Shown: positions 46,264 to 57,216 of the stretch, piece after piece
Layout: each line of letters opens with the position of its first letter
How positions within the stretch are numbered: position 1 is the stretch's first letter
From: Septoria linicola
Lineage: Eukaryota; Ascomycota; Dothideomycetes; Mycosphaerellales; Mycosphaerellaceae
Direction: 5' to 3'
Assembly (NCBI GenBank): GCA_024114885.1
Contig: CP099424.1
Location: forward strand, 372,001 to 436,000
Length of the DNA: 64,000 nucleotides
Notes under the pieces: generated by a model
What the model was told of the DNA's origin: nothing
The model's database searches: none
The model's input: only the letters and a program-made list of their open reading frames with translations
Position numbers and translations under genes: made by a program

Positions 46264-47311
46264 TTAGTCAGTGTCGTCAGTCAGAGCAGGGGTTCGAGAG
46301 TCCGCTGCACCTTCTTCATTGCTGTGGGGCTGTTCAGCTTGATCGTTCTCTGATGCGTTGGATGGCGGTTCTGCTGTGGGAGGCGCTGCAGCACGGGCCA
46401 GAGCTCGAGCGCGATACTCAGCCGTGATACTGTCGCGGAATGCCTGACGTTCAGCAAGGTACTCTGCGTGCGTCTGACGAGGTGGGCTTGGCACGCTGCT
46501 GTTGTTTGCGATGTTGTTCGTGGCTCCAACTCCAAACTCCAGCACCAGCAGGCCGACCAAGCGTCATATTCATGAGGCGCTGTAGATTGAGCATGTTCGA
46601 TGAGCTGTTTGCGGCCAGGCGCTCCCGCATCACACCAAGAACCAGCTGAGCTCCGGAGTTGCGCGCAACTTCATCAGAAGTAGTATTGGCGGGAGTGAGG
46701 TTGACGCGCGCAGGCTCGTGGTTGTCGTTCTGGGGAGTGGCTGCATCTTCTTCGACAGTCTCTTGGCGGCATGGGCGCGAGTTACATGGCGGCATTCGCA
46801 CCACAATCTCCTCCAATGCTGAGTCCTCGCCTGCTTCGTCTTCTCCCACATTATCGTCCACGTCATCTGCTCTGTAACGAGCAGCTTGGCGAGTGGTGCG
46901 AATGGGACGACCTGATGGCCCAGCGACCGGCGAAGAAGGGGCGCGTCTGGGTGGAGGGGCGTGGAACTCCTCATCGCTGTCTTCGTTTCCACCATCGTCA
47001 TTCTGGCGCTTGCGAGTGGCTCTCATGCGCGGCTTCTTCTGGTGGCGCTGTCCTGCGTTCTCCTGCCTCGCCTCTGCGCGGCGACGGGCATTGGTCTTGT
47101 TGGTGGCCCCTGACTCACCCTTCCTCCACTTCGGATCCTTGAGGTGGTTCTGACAATCGTCTTTGAAGCCTTTCTCTTTGCACCAATCGCACGGGAAGCC
47201 AGTTTCGTTTAGGGTGTTGCTGCACTTTACACGGCGCTCTTGGCAGCGAGTGCAGGCTGGGAAGAGCTTCGGGTCGGAGCCCTTGCTCTGCTTGCGTAGT
47301 GGTTCTGACAT
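46264..47311 (-). CDS. Zn2Cys6-like finger protein, copy B of tandem family
   Basis: From the ATG at 47311, residues 18-60 form a finger with C-x2-C-x6-C-x10-C-x2-C-x8-C (CTRCQERRVKC, then FPCDWCKEKGFKDDC), the spacing of fungal Zn(II)2Cys6 DNA-binding clusters. The motif W-x2-G-x-SGAT follows in WRKGESGATNK. Basic, then acidic low-complexity sequence comes next. The first frame ends at 46451. A more protein-like continuation (RQTHAEYLAERQAFRDSI) lies in the next frame from about 46560 to a stop at 46264. A one-base shift just after MTLG, or an unplaced intron, would join them. The protein is probably nuclear; targets unknown. Copy C shares the MTLG position. Confidence 0.6.
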
Positions 47312-48653
47312 CTTGTTCTGATCTGGTGCGGGTGCTGAGTATCAGGGCGCTGGGTGTGTGAAGTGCGACCCTCGGGCCTCGAGGTTTGGCGCAGATTCGA
47401 CGAGGTGGTGGTGCAGAGCAGTACTGCGTGAGATCAGTACGAGCGCTGGCGGAGCATTGAAGCGGACCACTACTTACTAGTTCGGCGAGATGAGTGCGCC
47501 ATCCGGCTGCTCATGACTGTTGTTGAAGTTGTCAATGTCGCGTTCTCGCGACTTCGCGGTTGTTAGGGGGACGTTTACGCGTCTCTTTGGGCCTGAGGTG
47601 GCGAACTTACACGTGGTACAGCTTGGCGGATGCAGGTGAATAAAACTGTACTTCCCAAGAACACGCACACCTCAGGCACTGGACAGCAGACGGCAGATCG
47701 GGAGAGCTTTGAGTCAAGTATAAACGATACGCCAGGTCGTATACTACCGCAGAAAGTGGCACACTGGCGGCTTTGCGCAACAGCGAGGAAAGGGGGAGGA
47801 GATATACAAGCCGACCACAAAGGCGAGCAGCAAACGACCAACATCAAATTTGAGAGGCACATGGAAGCATACACTCGTTTCTCATTGGAGCTATAAGAGA
47901 TGCGTGACTCGCCAACGAAGCCTGCGAATACTAGCTCACACGAAGTCCCGGCCACGCTGTGCTGAGCAATGCAGCTTTCCCCCTGAATGCGGATTGCACT
48001 GAGCCTACTTGGACTCCAAGAACGCGCTCATGCCCTACTCCACGCGACATACAGGTTCGTTGGCATAGTAGCTCCAAGAGCAATGAACACAGCCACATTC
48101 CGCCCAAGCAACCAGCCGCGAAAGGCTGACTCTCATGCTGTGCATGTCCTTTGCCATATCCTCGTCATCTGCAGTCGTAAAATTTTTCTCTCTCTCCTCA
48201 TCTGGCGTACTGCTTCCGTACGACAGCGAAGGGACTGCTTCTGTGCTGCGTGATAACGATTGCCTCAGTTCTGAACCTGTACCAGAGCTCTGCACAGACG
48301 TGTTGGTGTTGGCTCGCAAGTCATGCAAGTACGAGCTCCAGACGAGTTCAGATGATTCATGTCGCCTAGTAAGGGTGTCAAGCAGGTTTTTCATGATGCG
48401 GCATGCAAGTGTTTAGTATCTGCGTACTGCGAACAAGTCGAAAAGGCGATGAAAGTGCAACAGCACAGCTTACAGAGTTGTGCGAACCCAAACGAAATAT
48501 AAGAGCGATGTAGGCAATGGTCATGAATATACAAGTTAGTTGAGAGCGAGTGCTTTCTTTTTTCCCTGGTACTTGATCAAAGTTTGCGTTTACTGCAATG
48601 ACAGACTCAGCCTGCTGATCTTTCCGCACAAAGCATAGAACTGTTACGTCCGC
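47312..48653. other. Intergenic between finger copies B and C
   Basis: 1.3 kb, contains the weak frame at 48035-48394. No finger remnant seen. Confidence 0.3.
48035..48394 (-). CDS. Weakly supported ORF, 119 aa
   Basis: An ATG-initiated frame with Ser/Glu-rich composition (SYGSSTPDEEREKNFTTADD) and several late cysteines. It lies between finger copies B and C. No finger and no match to their C-termini that I can see. May be spurious. Confidence 0.25.
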   Translation of the reverse strand: MKNLLDTLTRRHESSELVWSSYLHDLRANTNTSVQSSGTGSELRQSLSRSTEAVPSLSYGSSTPDEEREKNFTTADDEDMAKDMHSMRVSLSRLVAWAECGCVHCSWSYYANEPVCRVE

Positions 48654-49391
48654 TCAATAATCTTCATCCTCCAGCTGCTGAGGCTTGGTAGGCACCGTCT
48701 GCCCAGTAGTCACCACGCCTCCCATGAGATCACCAAAGACAGCATCATCAGGCCCTGGCGGAGGCGAGAACAATCTCAGCCTCCCGTCTTGACTCATCAG
48801 CGGGCGCTCTTCTGCCCTAGCCAACCTCATCTCCCCCAACGTCATCCTCTGCACGGCTTTCCACTCATCTGTAGTCTTCTGCCACAACGTGTGTAGCGGG
48901 TTGACACCAGTGCGGTCGGTCTCCTCTTTCACATATTTCTTGAAGCGTGAAGTGACAGTGTCTTTCTTTCCATCATCGCTCACATCGTTGTCACTCTGCT
49001 CGTTTTCTGTCTGATCATGTTCGCCGGACGGCTCATCAATGGCAGGGACCTGAGCTGTCTTACGAGAAGAGCGTACAGGACGACTAGCCGTGGTCATCAC
49101 TCCCTTCAGTGCCGCTTTCTTATTACTCGCAGGTTTCTTCACCTTGTTCGTTGTTGTGACCTTACTGACGTGGCCAGTCTTTTGGCTCACACGAGCGTGG
49201 GTCGCACCGCTCACTCCTGGGATCCAACGAGGATCGTCCAGATGTGGTCCACACAGTGTCAAATCCTGGTCTTTGTCGATGCATCGTTGGCAGGGATAAC
49301 TCCCGTTGACTTTTGTGGCACTGCAGCTTACGCGCTTTTGGTTGCAGTAGAAGCACGAACCAGAAGTTCGGGGAGGCGCTGGTCTGGACAT
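48654..49391 (-). CDS. Zn2Cys6-like finger protein, copy C of tandem family
   Basis: A single exon of 245 residues. Residues 13-47 are C-x2-C-x6-C-x10-C-x2-C-x9-C (CFYCNQKRVSC, then SYPCQRCIDKDQDLTLC). WIPGVSGATHARVSQ follows at about residues 57-71. The finger agrees with Zn(II)2Cys6 spacing except for one extra residue in the last loop. Behind it lie Lys-rich and Asp/Glu-rich stretches and a C-terminal segment (LWQKTTDEWKAVQRMTLGEMR). No fungal transcription-factor middle domain is visible, so it is much smaller than a usual Zn2Cys6 regulator. The frame is intact, making this the best preserved copy. Confidence 0.7.
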   Translation of the reverse strand: MSRPAPPRTSGSCFYCNQKRVSCSATKVNGSYPCQRCIDKDQDLTLCGPHLDDPRWIPGVSGATHARVSQKTGHVSKVTTTNKVKKPASNKKAALKGVMTTASRPVRSSRKTAQVPAIDEPSGEHDQTENEQSDNDVSDDGKKDTVTSRFKKYVKEETDRTGVNPLHTLWQKTTDEWKAVQRMTLGEMRLARAEERPLMSQDGRLRLFSPPPGPDDAVFGDLMGGVVTTGQTVPTKPQQLEDEDY

Positions 49392-50389
49392 GATCTGCAG
49401 AGCGTGTCGTGGAAGCTGAGAGGCAATGTAGCCATTCGATGCGAGTTATGGTCTAGGTCGATTTACAGCGCTGGAAGGCGGACGTAAAGCGGTTGCACTG
49501 CTTCACTTCAGATTGAGCAAAGATGGGAAGTGCAGCACTATGTAGCGTCTTGCGCGCGGTACAATGGCCCACAGGACTATTATGCTGCATCCCTGCTAGC
49601 TCCATGCCAGATGAGGCCCTCTCACAGATCTGTGGCGAGGCCCGTGAACAACATCGTCGAGATCGCTCATCCTCCATTGACAAAGAGAGTAACACAAATG
49701 CACGCTGAGCCTTTTGTTCTCGAGGACAGCACCGGTCTTTGTTCCAGCATCACACTCATCTAGGAGAAATTAGTTACGTTGTCTGGGTAAGGAGCCACTC
49801 AGAGCTCAAATGCCAGATCACGTCTTGCTTACATAGAGTATAGTGCTTAAATGAGGGCTATATCGTGATTTGACTAGCCACCGGAGCTGGTGTATGCGGA
49901 GCCTGCGGGTTATATCAGTCTGTACTCTGTCTCCTTCTCGCCGCTCCTCCGCGTGCCTTCCATCCCTTACCCATCTTCCATCTTTTGTGTTCACTCGTGG
50001 GGCAAGCACATTCACTCTCTTTATGTTGGTAGGTGCGGTTTGTTAGGCTTTCTGGGTGGGTGGCGAAGAGGGAGCCGCATAAATTTCATTTAGCATTGAT
50101 TAACAAATTCATTTGCAGCCTCCTTCAATAACGACCGATCGACATCCACCGGGCTTAGACGGAGACAGCCTGTACCGACTGTCAGATCGTGGAGCGGTGC
50201 AAACTACGTTGGAAGGATGGTCCGACCTGCAGGTTGAGATATGTGACGAGCGTTAGCGATCTTACACCTTGCGGCAGGCAATTCTGCAACTCGATGCATT
50301 TGACTTCGATAAACAGCAGCACGAAAGAACTTCTTTGTTTTCTTGATATTGTGCTTTGTCTAGCCGCGCAGTATACTTTCCTCGACAAC
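49392..50389. other. Intergenic, no gene seen
   Basis: 1.0 kb upstream of copy C and downstream of the secreted-protein gene. Nothing recognised. Confidence 0.35.
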
Positions 50390-51407
50390 CTAGCGGAGTG
50401 ATGCAGGATCGATACTGCGACCAGCTTGATCACAGTCCTCTGGGTTGTTGCCAACATTTTGCGCGCAAGCCGAGTACCCATCGACGTTCAAGTATACACC
50501 ACTTCCATCTGGGCTCGCCTTTTGCAAGACGCTGCTCAATGGGTTTGCACCACTAGCTCCAGGACCGAGAGTCACATTGCCATTTCTGAATGTCGGCTGT
50601 GCTGTCGCATTGTTAAAGTAATAAGTGTTACGTTGGCACAACTTGCTCGGTAGGAGGAGCGGCTGGTTGACGAGGCTCTTGAACGCCTTCGCGGTGTATC
50701 GAGGAGTGGTCGTTGTCCGGAAAGTGGCATCGAAAGCCTCGGGATAGACACCAGGGCCGGAGAGTGGGTTTGGGACAATGACCCATGCGACTTTGTTGCT
50801 GAATATTCCAGCGCCGTCGGCTTGATATGCGTCTCCTTGCGGGACGAATTGACCAAGGCGAATCACGTTACCGGCGAAGAGCAGCGGCGAAGCAACTGCA
50901 GGTACAAGTCCGTTGGGCAAAGGACCACGCTCTCCCGCAACTAAGTCATGGTCAGACATTGCCGTTCATCTTCGTATCGTCCCACTACTCACTATACTGG
51001 CTCGCCTGTGCCGTCAATGGCGTTGGGCTTCCATTTTTGCTCACGTAGGTGACATAGACTTGGCCAGCAAGGAGCGCTCCGTCGATCTGCAGTGCCGAGA
51101 TCCTGATGTCGTCTGTACGGCCAGAGATGACGAGCACAGGATGCATGCCAGCTGGGAAACCCTGAGGAAACAGAGACGGATCATTTGGCACATTGAGCAG
51201 TGATAGACCATATCCTGGGTAGGTGAAATCGATGGCGCTTTGAGCGGCTGCCTTCGGAACTGGAACGATGAACCAGGTTGAGTTAGACGACATCGTCCGC
51301 AGATTCGGGTTGAAAGCGGCAACCTGATTGAGGCATTGTGCTGTTGTGCCGGGAAGCAGACTGCTCAGTGTTGTCGCGAGAGCGACGACTGTCGATACAA
51401 ACTGCAT
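50390..51407 (-). CDS. Secreted protein of unknown family, 321 aa
   Basis: Exons 51407-50993 and 50940-50390 (52-nt intron, GTGAGT to CTTAG) splice in frame. A signal peptide (FVSTVVALATTLSSLLPG) ends near residue 23. The mature protein is rich in Gly, Pro, Ala and Asn with NST, NNAT and NVT glycosylation sequons, and contains repeated PNDP/PNPLSGPG-type turns. Two similar-looking halves (WFIVPVPKAAAQSAIDFTYP with FPQGFPAGMHP, and WVIVPNPLSGPGVYPEAFDA) suggest an internal duplication, a beta-rich fold or both. Four to five cysteines sit mainly near the ends. I do not recognise it; an extracellular or wall-associated role is likely. Confidence 0.7.
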
Positions 51408-52964
51408 GACTGATGAGGTTTGATAGAAGCAGCTGTTTACTACAGTTCAGGACTTCTGGTGGGGTGGACAATGTAATATAGATGTGCAGACTTTCTGCAA
51501 CGCTAAATCAACTCGTGCCCGAAGCCATTGAAGTCAGTCTGCTTGATCTCAGTCAATAGAGTGTGCCACGCGGCGTTGGATACATCCAATCATCGAGCGG
51601 AAGGGCAATGTTTAAAGTTGAGCTCCATGGTCCTAGGCTGTTGCTGAGTGCAGATCTGCAGTCGTCTGCTGCAAGTCGTACAGCGGTGCCAAAAATTGCC
51701 AGGTTGAGACATGTTCGGTGAGCGGCCTGATGTCATGCCCAGCATGTAAATAGGACGGTCTTCCTCATGCGGAGAGATCAGCATAGACGCTAATCTGCGT
51801 TACGCTGTTTCAACCTAGTGTGAGTCAGTAACATTGACCTTGGCCATGTCCTCGGAGGACAGCACTACGGAAGTGGCTCGACGTCTGCGGTGTCCCCAAC
51901 GACTTCATCGCACCGCGTTCCCAGTAGGACAACAAGCCGTGATCTCTGTCCGCATGGGATCCACACAATCAGAGAATAGTCAAGAGCAGGAGATGGCAGA
52001 AGGAATATGCGTTGGTTGAGAAAGGGTCGAGCGTGGATGGTGCGGCCCGCCATCCGGCCGTTGCGGATTTGAACACGATTTCCGAAGTCGAATGTAGTCA
52101 GTGCAGAGGAATACAACCCGATCGAACAGCTCATATCATATACTCCAAGACAGCAACAAGTGGGTTGGGCTCGCGGCCAGTTCCCGTACACACTGCTTGG
52201 CTGTTGGCGTTTGCTGCCCCGCGCCACCAGTTGCAGCAGCCTAGACGTCGGTCTTGATCGGGTCATCACAGAAGCGGTGGTATCCAGCCTCATACTGCTC
52301 ATATGGCACGGCATGGTGTCACCTCTGGTGCTTTGGGATATGATCATGACAGGTCATAGTCCACGAAGCCGGCAGACATCTCTACAGTTTCGAAGCCTAC
52401 TGCATAGTGGTCTCGATCGGCCTACATATATCCTATACAGCCTACTTCATGCCGCAAGGCTCAGTCTTCAGGCGCATGTAGGGGCAAAAGACAATATTCT
52501 CGACCTCAAAACTGCCTACCCAGGTGAACGAGGTCCAAAAGTTGCCTATTCCACCTCGTTCTTTCAAGCATGCTGTCCTCGGTATCATTGCCAATTACGG
52601 TCCGGGGCGTGAACGAGCGCCTCAGAAGTAAAGGCAATAAGAGCATTGGCGTGCTCTTACGTAGGAGAGAAAATCTGAGCACGCAGCGCGATCTCATTCC
52701 AACTTGGCCTAGTCACAGAGACAAGACATACCGGAGTCCAGCATTATCTCCCAAGCAACATCTCCGCGAATTGAGGCGGCCGCGCGATGCGCCTCAATGT
52801 TGGTAAAGGCAAGCTGCACTATAAGTAAGTCAATAATATTGTGAGCTCGTCGCTAGAGACAACCGACTCCTAACGACTCGAAACAAGCACTGCGAGAACT
52901 TCATCCTGCCACGAACAAGATTCATCATCGCAACTCACCAAATTGCCATCATTTGATACACACC
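51408..52964. other. Intergenic, no gene seen
   Basis: 1.56 kb with only short overlapping frames. The right end holds the promoter of the six-cysteine gene (ACTATAAG near 52817). Confidence 0.35.
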
Positions 52965-53198
52965 ATGCACTTCTCGCCGATCGCCCTATTCACATCTCTT
53001 CTGGCCACATCAGGCCTAGCAGCTCCAGCACCTCAAGGGTCGGTCCAGGTGTGTGGCACATGTTATCAAGTCGGCTCCAAGACTATTACGGTCAACGGCT
53101 TCTTCAATCGAGTTGATGAATCTTGCACATCGCATTGCTCGCAGCATCATGTCGATATGGCAGCTAGAGTCTGCTGCTCAATTCAGGCGCGCGGTTGA
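52965..53198 (+). CDS. Small secreted six-cysteine protein, copy 1
   Basis: From the ATG at 52965 the frame gives 77 residues, with a signal peptide (FSPIALFTSLLATSGLA, cleavage near APAPQ). The mature part has six cysteines in C-x2-C-Y-x19-C-T-x-H-C-x11-C-C. The paralogue at 59958-60185 has the same pattern plus shared GxKTI and VDxA residues. An in-frame ATG 12 nt upstream is less likely because copy 53530 starts at the second position. Three disulphides are implied. Such proteins are typical of secreted fungal effectors or antimicrobial-like peptides, but activity cannot be inferred. Confidence 0.7.
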   Translation: MHFSPIALFTSLLATSGLAAPAPQGSVQVCGTCYQVGSKTITVNGFFNRVDESCTSHCSQHHVDMAARVCCSIQARG

Positions 53199-53529
53199 GC
53201 CCTGCTACGTATGTATCGAACTACATCCCCGATTATATCTATTCTTATAGACTATTTGGGCTGATCTGCGGCAACAGTGAGCTTGGATTACTGGGCAAAG
53301 CTCGTGGGGACGTCATTCAGTGGTGCCAGTACAAGACTGTGGCCGTGAGCCTTCCGGCAATCTCAGGTGGCGGCACCAGATGTGGTACCGCCAGCGGATG
53401 TCAGCTCTGATCATACGCTCAATACCGAGACCTGGTTATCTCTAGATAAATATCCAGGCTGAAGTCTGGAGGGCAGCTCAATCACAAGAAAGAATTTCAC
53501 ACACGATCCTCAACAAGCATAAAGTCACC

Positions 53530-53607
53530 ATGCACTTCTCATTCATCGCCCTTTGCACCACTTTACTGGCCACTTCAGCACTCGCAACGCCAGCTCCGTT
53601 CGGATAA
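53530..53607 (+). pseudogene. Truncated copy of the six-cysteine secreted protein gene
   Basis: The ATG at 53530 opens FSFIALCTTLLATSALA and ends with TAA after residue 25, exactly where the mature part should begin. The signal peptide is nearly identical to that of the gene at 52965 (FSPIALFTSLLATSGLA). Downstream in the same frame a CGCT-containing stretch is not convincingly alignable to the cysteine-rich part. A local duplication followed by loss of the mature region is the simplest reading. Confidence 0.6.
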
Positions 53608-53848
53608 CCTGGAGCGAGGGACGGGTGTGGCTGTACGAGCAATCAAGCCGCAACAGTGATCAATCTGGTCACGCTCCTCTGCATTGTGAACAGCCTCACA
53701 GAAAGCGGTATGCGGTCAGTAGAAGGCGGGGACAGTAATTTTGAACATGAAGAATTCGTTGATAGGTATACGAACTCGTACTGTAGACGGAGACTCTGAC
53801 AACAGCTCATACGGGGGTACCAGCAACCTGCCTCTCATGTTAGCCACT

Positions 53849-55487
53849 TCATCGTACGATTTGTTCAGGTGGTGCACTCACCTTTACTGGATGCGCCTCC
53901 GTGTTGTAGACAAACAGATTCTTTCCATCTTTGCTGACCTGCCACTCCGCCTCTGGAGCGTGTATCAGATAGCTGTATTTGAGCACCTCTGCAAACCAGA
54001 AGCTTTCTTGGAAATTATCGAAGCCTCCTCCGCCAGGTGCATTCACATCCTCGATACTACTGAAGCCTGATCCTGTACGGCATGTCTCATTGATAGCCAC
54101 AAAGGCGTTCCAGGCATAGTCCTGGTACTTGCGATCGCCTGTGGCGCGGTAGGCATAGTAGAAGCTTTCGATGACCTCTGGGCGCAGGATATAAGCACTG
54201 CTGGTGATGAAGAAGCCAGCTCGTTCGTAGAACTCGGTCTGGTTAGCAGGCACTGCCGTGGAGTTCCATGAAAAGGCTTCTGGACCGATCTTTGTGAGGG
54301 TCTGACTGTACGTGTCCTCGCAACTTTCAACCAGCTGAAGACCAAAGTCGATGTACTTCTGCTCGCCAAGCACGATGCCACCGAGAATGAAGTTCCCGCC
54401 ATCGAAGCAAGCAAGATGCTGACTTGAGTTAATGAGGCGACGACCATTGTAGTCCGAGAGGAAGGTCAGATCCGGGCGGGAGCTGGGATGAGAAGCCAGA
54501 AACTCTATACTGCTGTCTGCCGCGAGTACCCATCTGTCTTTGTATGTGGAGAATCGAGATGTATCGTAGACGTACATCTTGATGAGGTACTCGTAGAAGC
54601 TGTCGGTACCGCCGGTCCAGGCCCCACGAGCGTCCGTGAAAGAGCCGTTGGCGATGCTTACGGAAGATCCAACCAGCCCGGGGAAAGGTTCTGCTTGGGC
54701 AGGCTGAGGGTTGAGAGCATAGCTTTCCGCTCGTGATGCTAGATCTCCATAGGTGGCATCTCCAGTCAGATCAGAAAGCCGCTGCCATTCAAGAATCAAC
54801 GTCCCGAGGGTAGCGAGACCATTGACCTCGTCGCCGTCATTGCTGCGACTGCCAACATAAATGTTATTGTAAGGAATGCCTGTAGGTGTATCGAAGGCGA
54901 AGCTGAGATTGTTGGCAAGATTTTGAGCTTGATCCAGCAGAGATGCTACCTTGCTGTCGTCCTCTGCTAGATCTGCCAACGGGCCACTGAGCAAGTCGTA
55001 GCCCGATAGTAGGCCTCCCAAGTAGCGAATTGTGGTTTCGAAGAGCGAGACGACAGAGTCTTCCGAGCTTACAGCCCAGTTGATCGACGGCACGTAGTCC
55101 AGGATCTGGTTCACGATTTCCTTTTCGCCCATGATGAGCGCAGTTGAAAGTGCGTCCGCAGCTGAGGCACCCCATCCATTTCGCGAGTTTCCGAACCCAT
55201 TAGTAACGGGGTAAAGCTCATCGTTTGGAAAGGCGTATCTGCTTGTGATCAGCCATGTTGCCAGTGATTTTGCAAGTCGGCACAAACTCGTAGTAGCCAG
55301 CCCAGCTGAATTCGAATGCCTCTTTCACGGCATTCGCTCGTTGGTTCGCTTCTTCGCTTGACTCCCCTCCGTTCTTGGGGTAGCTAGTTGGTGTACTTGG
55401 ATATTGATCTGGCGTGCTTGGGTATTGTGGCAAAGCAGTAACGAGTGACGCGGCACTGAGTGCCAGAGCTGATGAAAGATAATGCAT
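53849..55487 (-). CDS. Secreted class I alpha-1,2-mannosidase, glycoside hydrolase family 47
   Basis: Exons 55487-55288 and 55238-53849 (49-nt intron, donor GTTTGT, acceptor AAGCAG) give 529 residues. A signal peptide ([16 protein letters not shown]) precedes a short Pro/Ser-rich repeat (QYPSTPD) and the GH47 (alpha/alpha)7 barrel. Diagnostic blocks are [20 protein letters not shown] (formed across the splice), [72 protein letters not shown] and the calcium-binding Thr in [11 protein letters not shown]. Members trim alpha-1,2-linked mannose from N-glycans; secreted ones may act outside the cell. Intact; the original frame starting upstream of 55487 is not needed. Confidence 0.85.
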
Positions 55488-56940
55488 ATTTAATGCTGAT
55501 AATGAAGAAACCGCGCAAAATTGCACTTTGAGCGCTGCTGAAGAGAAACCCAAAAGATTGAAGAAGAAGAAGCTTGAGAAAACGGTGCTGGGAAGGAGGT
55601 TGCCAGCGAGAGTGAAGATGTATCATACGCACCTTCTCCAGCGGCAGCTGGAGCAGTGCCAGCCCATGTCAATCACCATCTTGTGCCATCCTCTCCCGCC
55701 CATCCCAGTCTAGGGTATGCACAATTAGAAATTGTTCGTGATGCCTGCACCATATGGAACCTTAAGCTGCTCGTTACGATTGGAGTACCGCAGTACGCGC
55801 TAAGGAGTGTGCTGCAAGACACTGCATAGTGCAGACGATCCTCATGACCTGCTAGCGACAGACAGACAAGTGGCCCGCAGTCATCGACGTGCTGGACGGC
55901 GCAGGAGGAGGCGCGTGAGAGGACCGCGAAAGTGCAACATGACCAGCAGCGCGTCAGGAACAGGCAATTGAACGACGGATTAATCTCGCGCGGCCCGGCT
56001 GAATCGTTTCCTTGGGGTACGGGATGGCGGCCAAGAAGAAGTAGAGGAAGAGGCCGACAGCCGTTGGAGACTGTTGTCGGATAGGCATCGTCGCCGAGAC
56101 AGACTGCAACCACAACATTGAGCCTCATCATGCTGCTACATTGTTGTGCCTCGTGGTACCTGCTGCACTTCCGCGATGCCTGGCATCTCATTCCATGCTA
56201 CGAGAAGGCGGCACTCTTTGTTCCGAGATCAGATTTGGCCTTGCGGGGCTCAGCACGCTAGTTAACGAAGAGATTGCCGGCAGAGCGCCGACTTCATGTC
56301 CCTTGCAGATGCCATTTGTTGCAGCATTCTCACATCGGCCACACCAGAGAGCACTGCACATCACTGCCAAGCAGGTCACAAAGAATCGACGGAGAACAGG
56401 TTTGTCGACTGCTGAGGCGGCGACACGAAAACTTGACACGCGCCACCTCATGTCGCGCCCACGCGACTCTGCTTCGTGGCACACAAGAACAATTGTATGA
56501 CGGCGAGTGAGGTACCTCGATGCCCATGCTCGCTATGCCATGGCATGCGCCGCGGGACAAGGTATGTATCATGTCTCGCCTACGTGAAGTGCGGACTTGA
56601 GGGTAGCTGTGTCACGCTCGCCACACTCGTGTCTCGCGTTGACAGTGCTGGCAACACGAAGCCACGAGAAGTCAAGTGCTTTGCACTTAAGTCCTTTTCC
56701 CACAGGACAAGAACTTGTCGACTGTGACTGAACGACAGCATGGCAATGGAATGCAAGATTGTGATCAAGAGATCATTTGCTGAACTGTCCAACTGTATCC
56801 ATATCCCATAAATTCATCAAACCCATCTAGCTTCGTCCTCCTTCCACAAAGGATGCCAATCACAACCAATCCAAACGCCTCGCCAAAACCCGCCATCAAT
56901 CATCATGCCATGCATCTATCTACCTCCCAACGGAAAGCCG
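55488..56940. other. Intergenic, no gene seen
   Basis: 1.45 kb. Only short frames. Immediately right of it (56941-57123) lies the still-open end of the peptide precursor frame. Confidence 0.35.
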
Positions 56941-57000
56941 CTACTCCTTCTCGAGAAGGACGGCCAAAGCCTCAGCCTTGCGTGCAGAAAGAGTTCCGTC

Positions 57001-57216
57001 ACGCTTGGTCACCTTGTCAAGGATAGTCTTTCCAGCCTGCACGCCTGGGATGCCGCCAAAGCCAGAGACAGCATCAGAGAGAGCATCAAGGAATGGCTCT
57101 GGGCTGGCCTCGCGCTTCGTGACCTAGTCGAGGATGATTTTGCCTGCTTGGACACCTGGAATTCCGCCGAAGCCAGAAACGGCGTCAGACAATGCGTCAA
57201 GGAATGCTTCAGCCTC
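57001..57216 (-). repeat. Two coding repeats (class III) separated by a stop codon
   Basis: The unit at 57216-57127 and the one at 57111-57001 share FLDALSDAVSGFGG and IPGVQAGK. Between them, the position that is Lys (AAG) in the second copy (LDKVTKR) is TAG in the first. Confidence 0.85.

Noticed and set aside
46264..46320. GGTTCGA-like box resembling a tRNA T-arm (46289)
   Set aside because: No cloverleaf can be drawn around it; it lies in the copy B coding tail.
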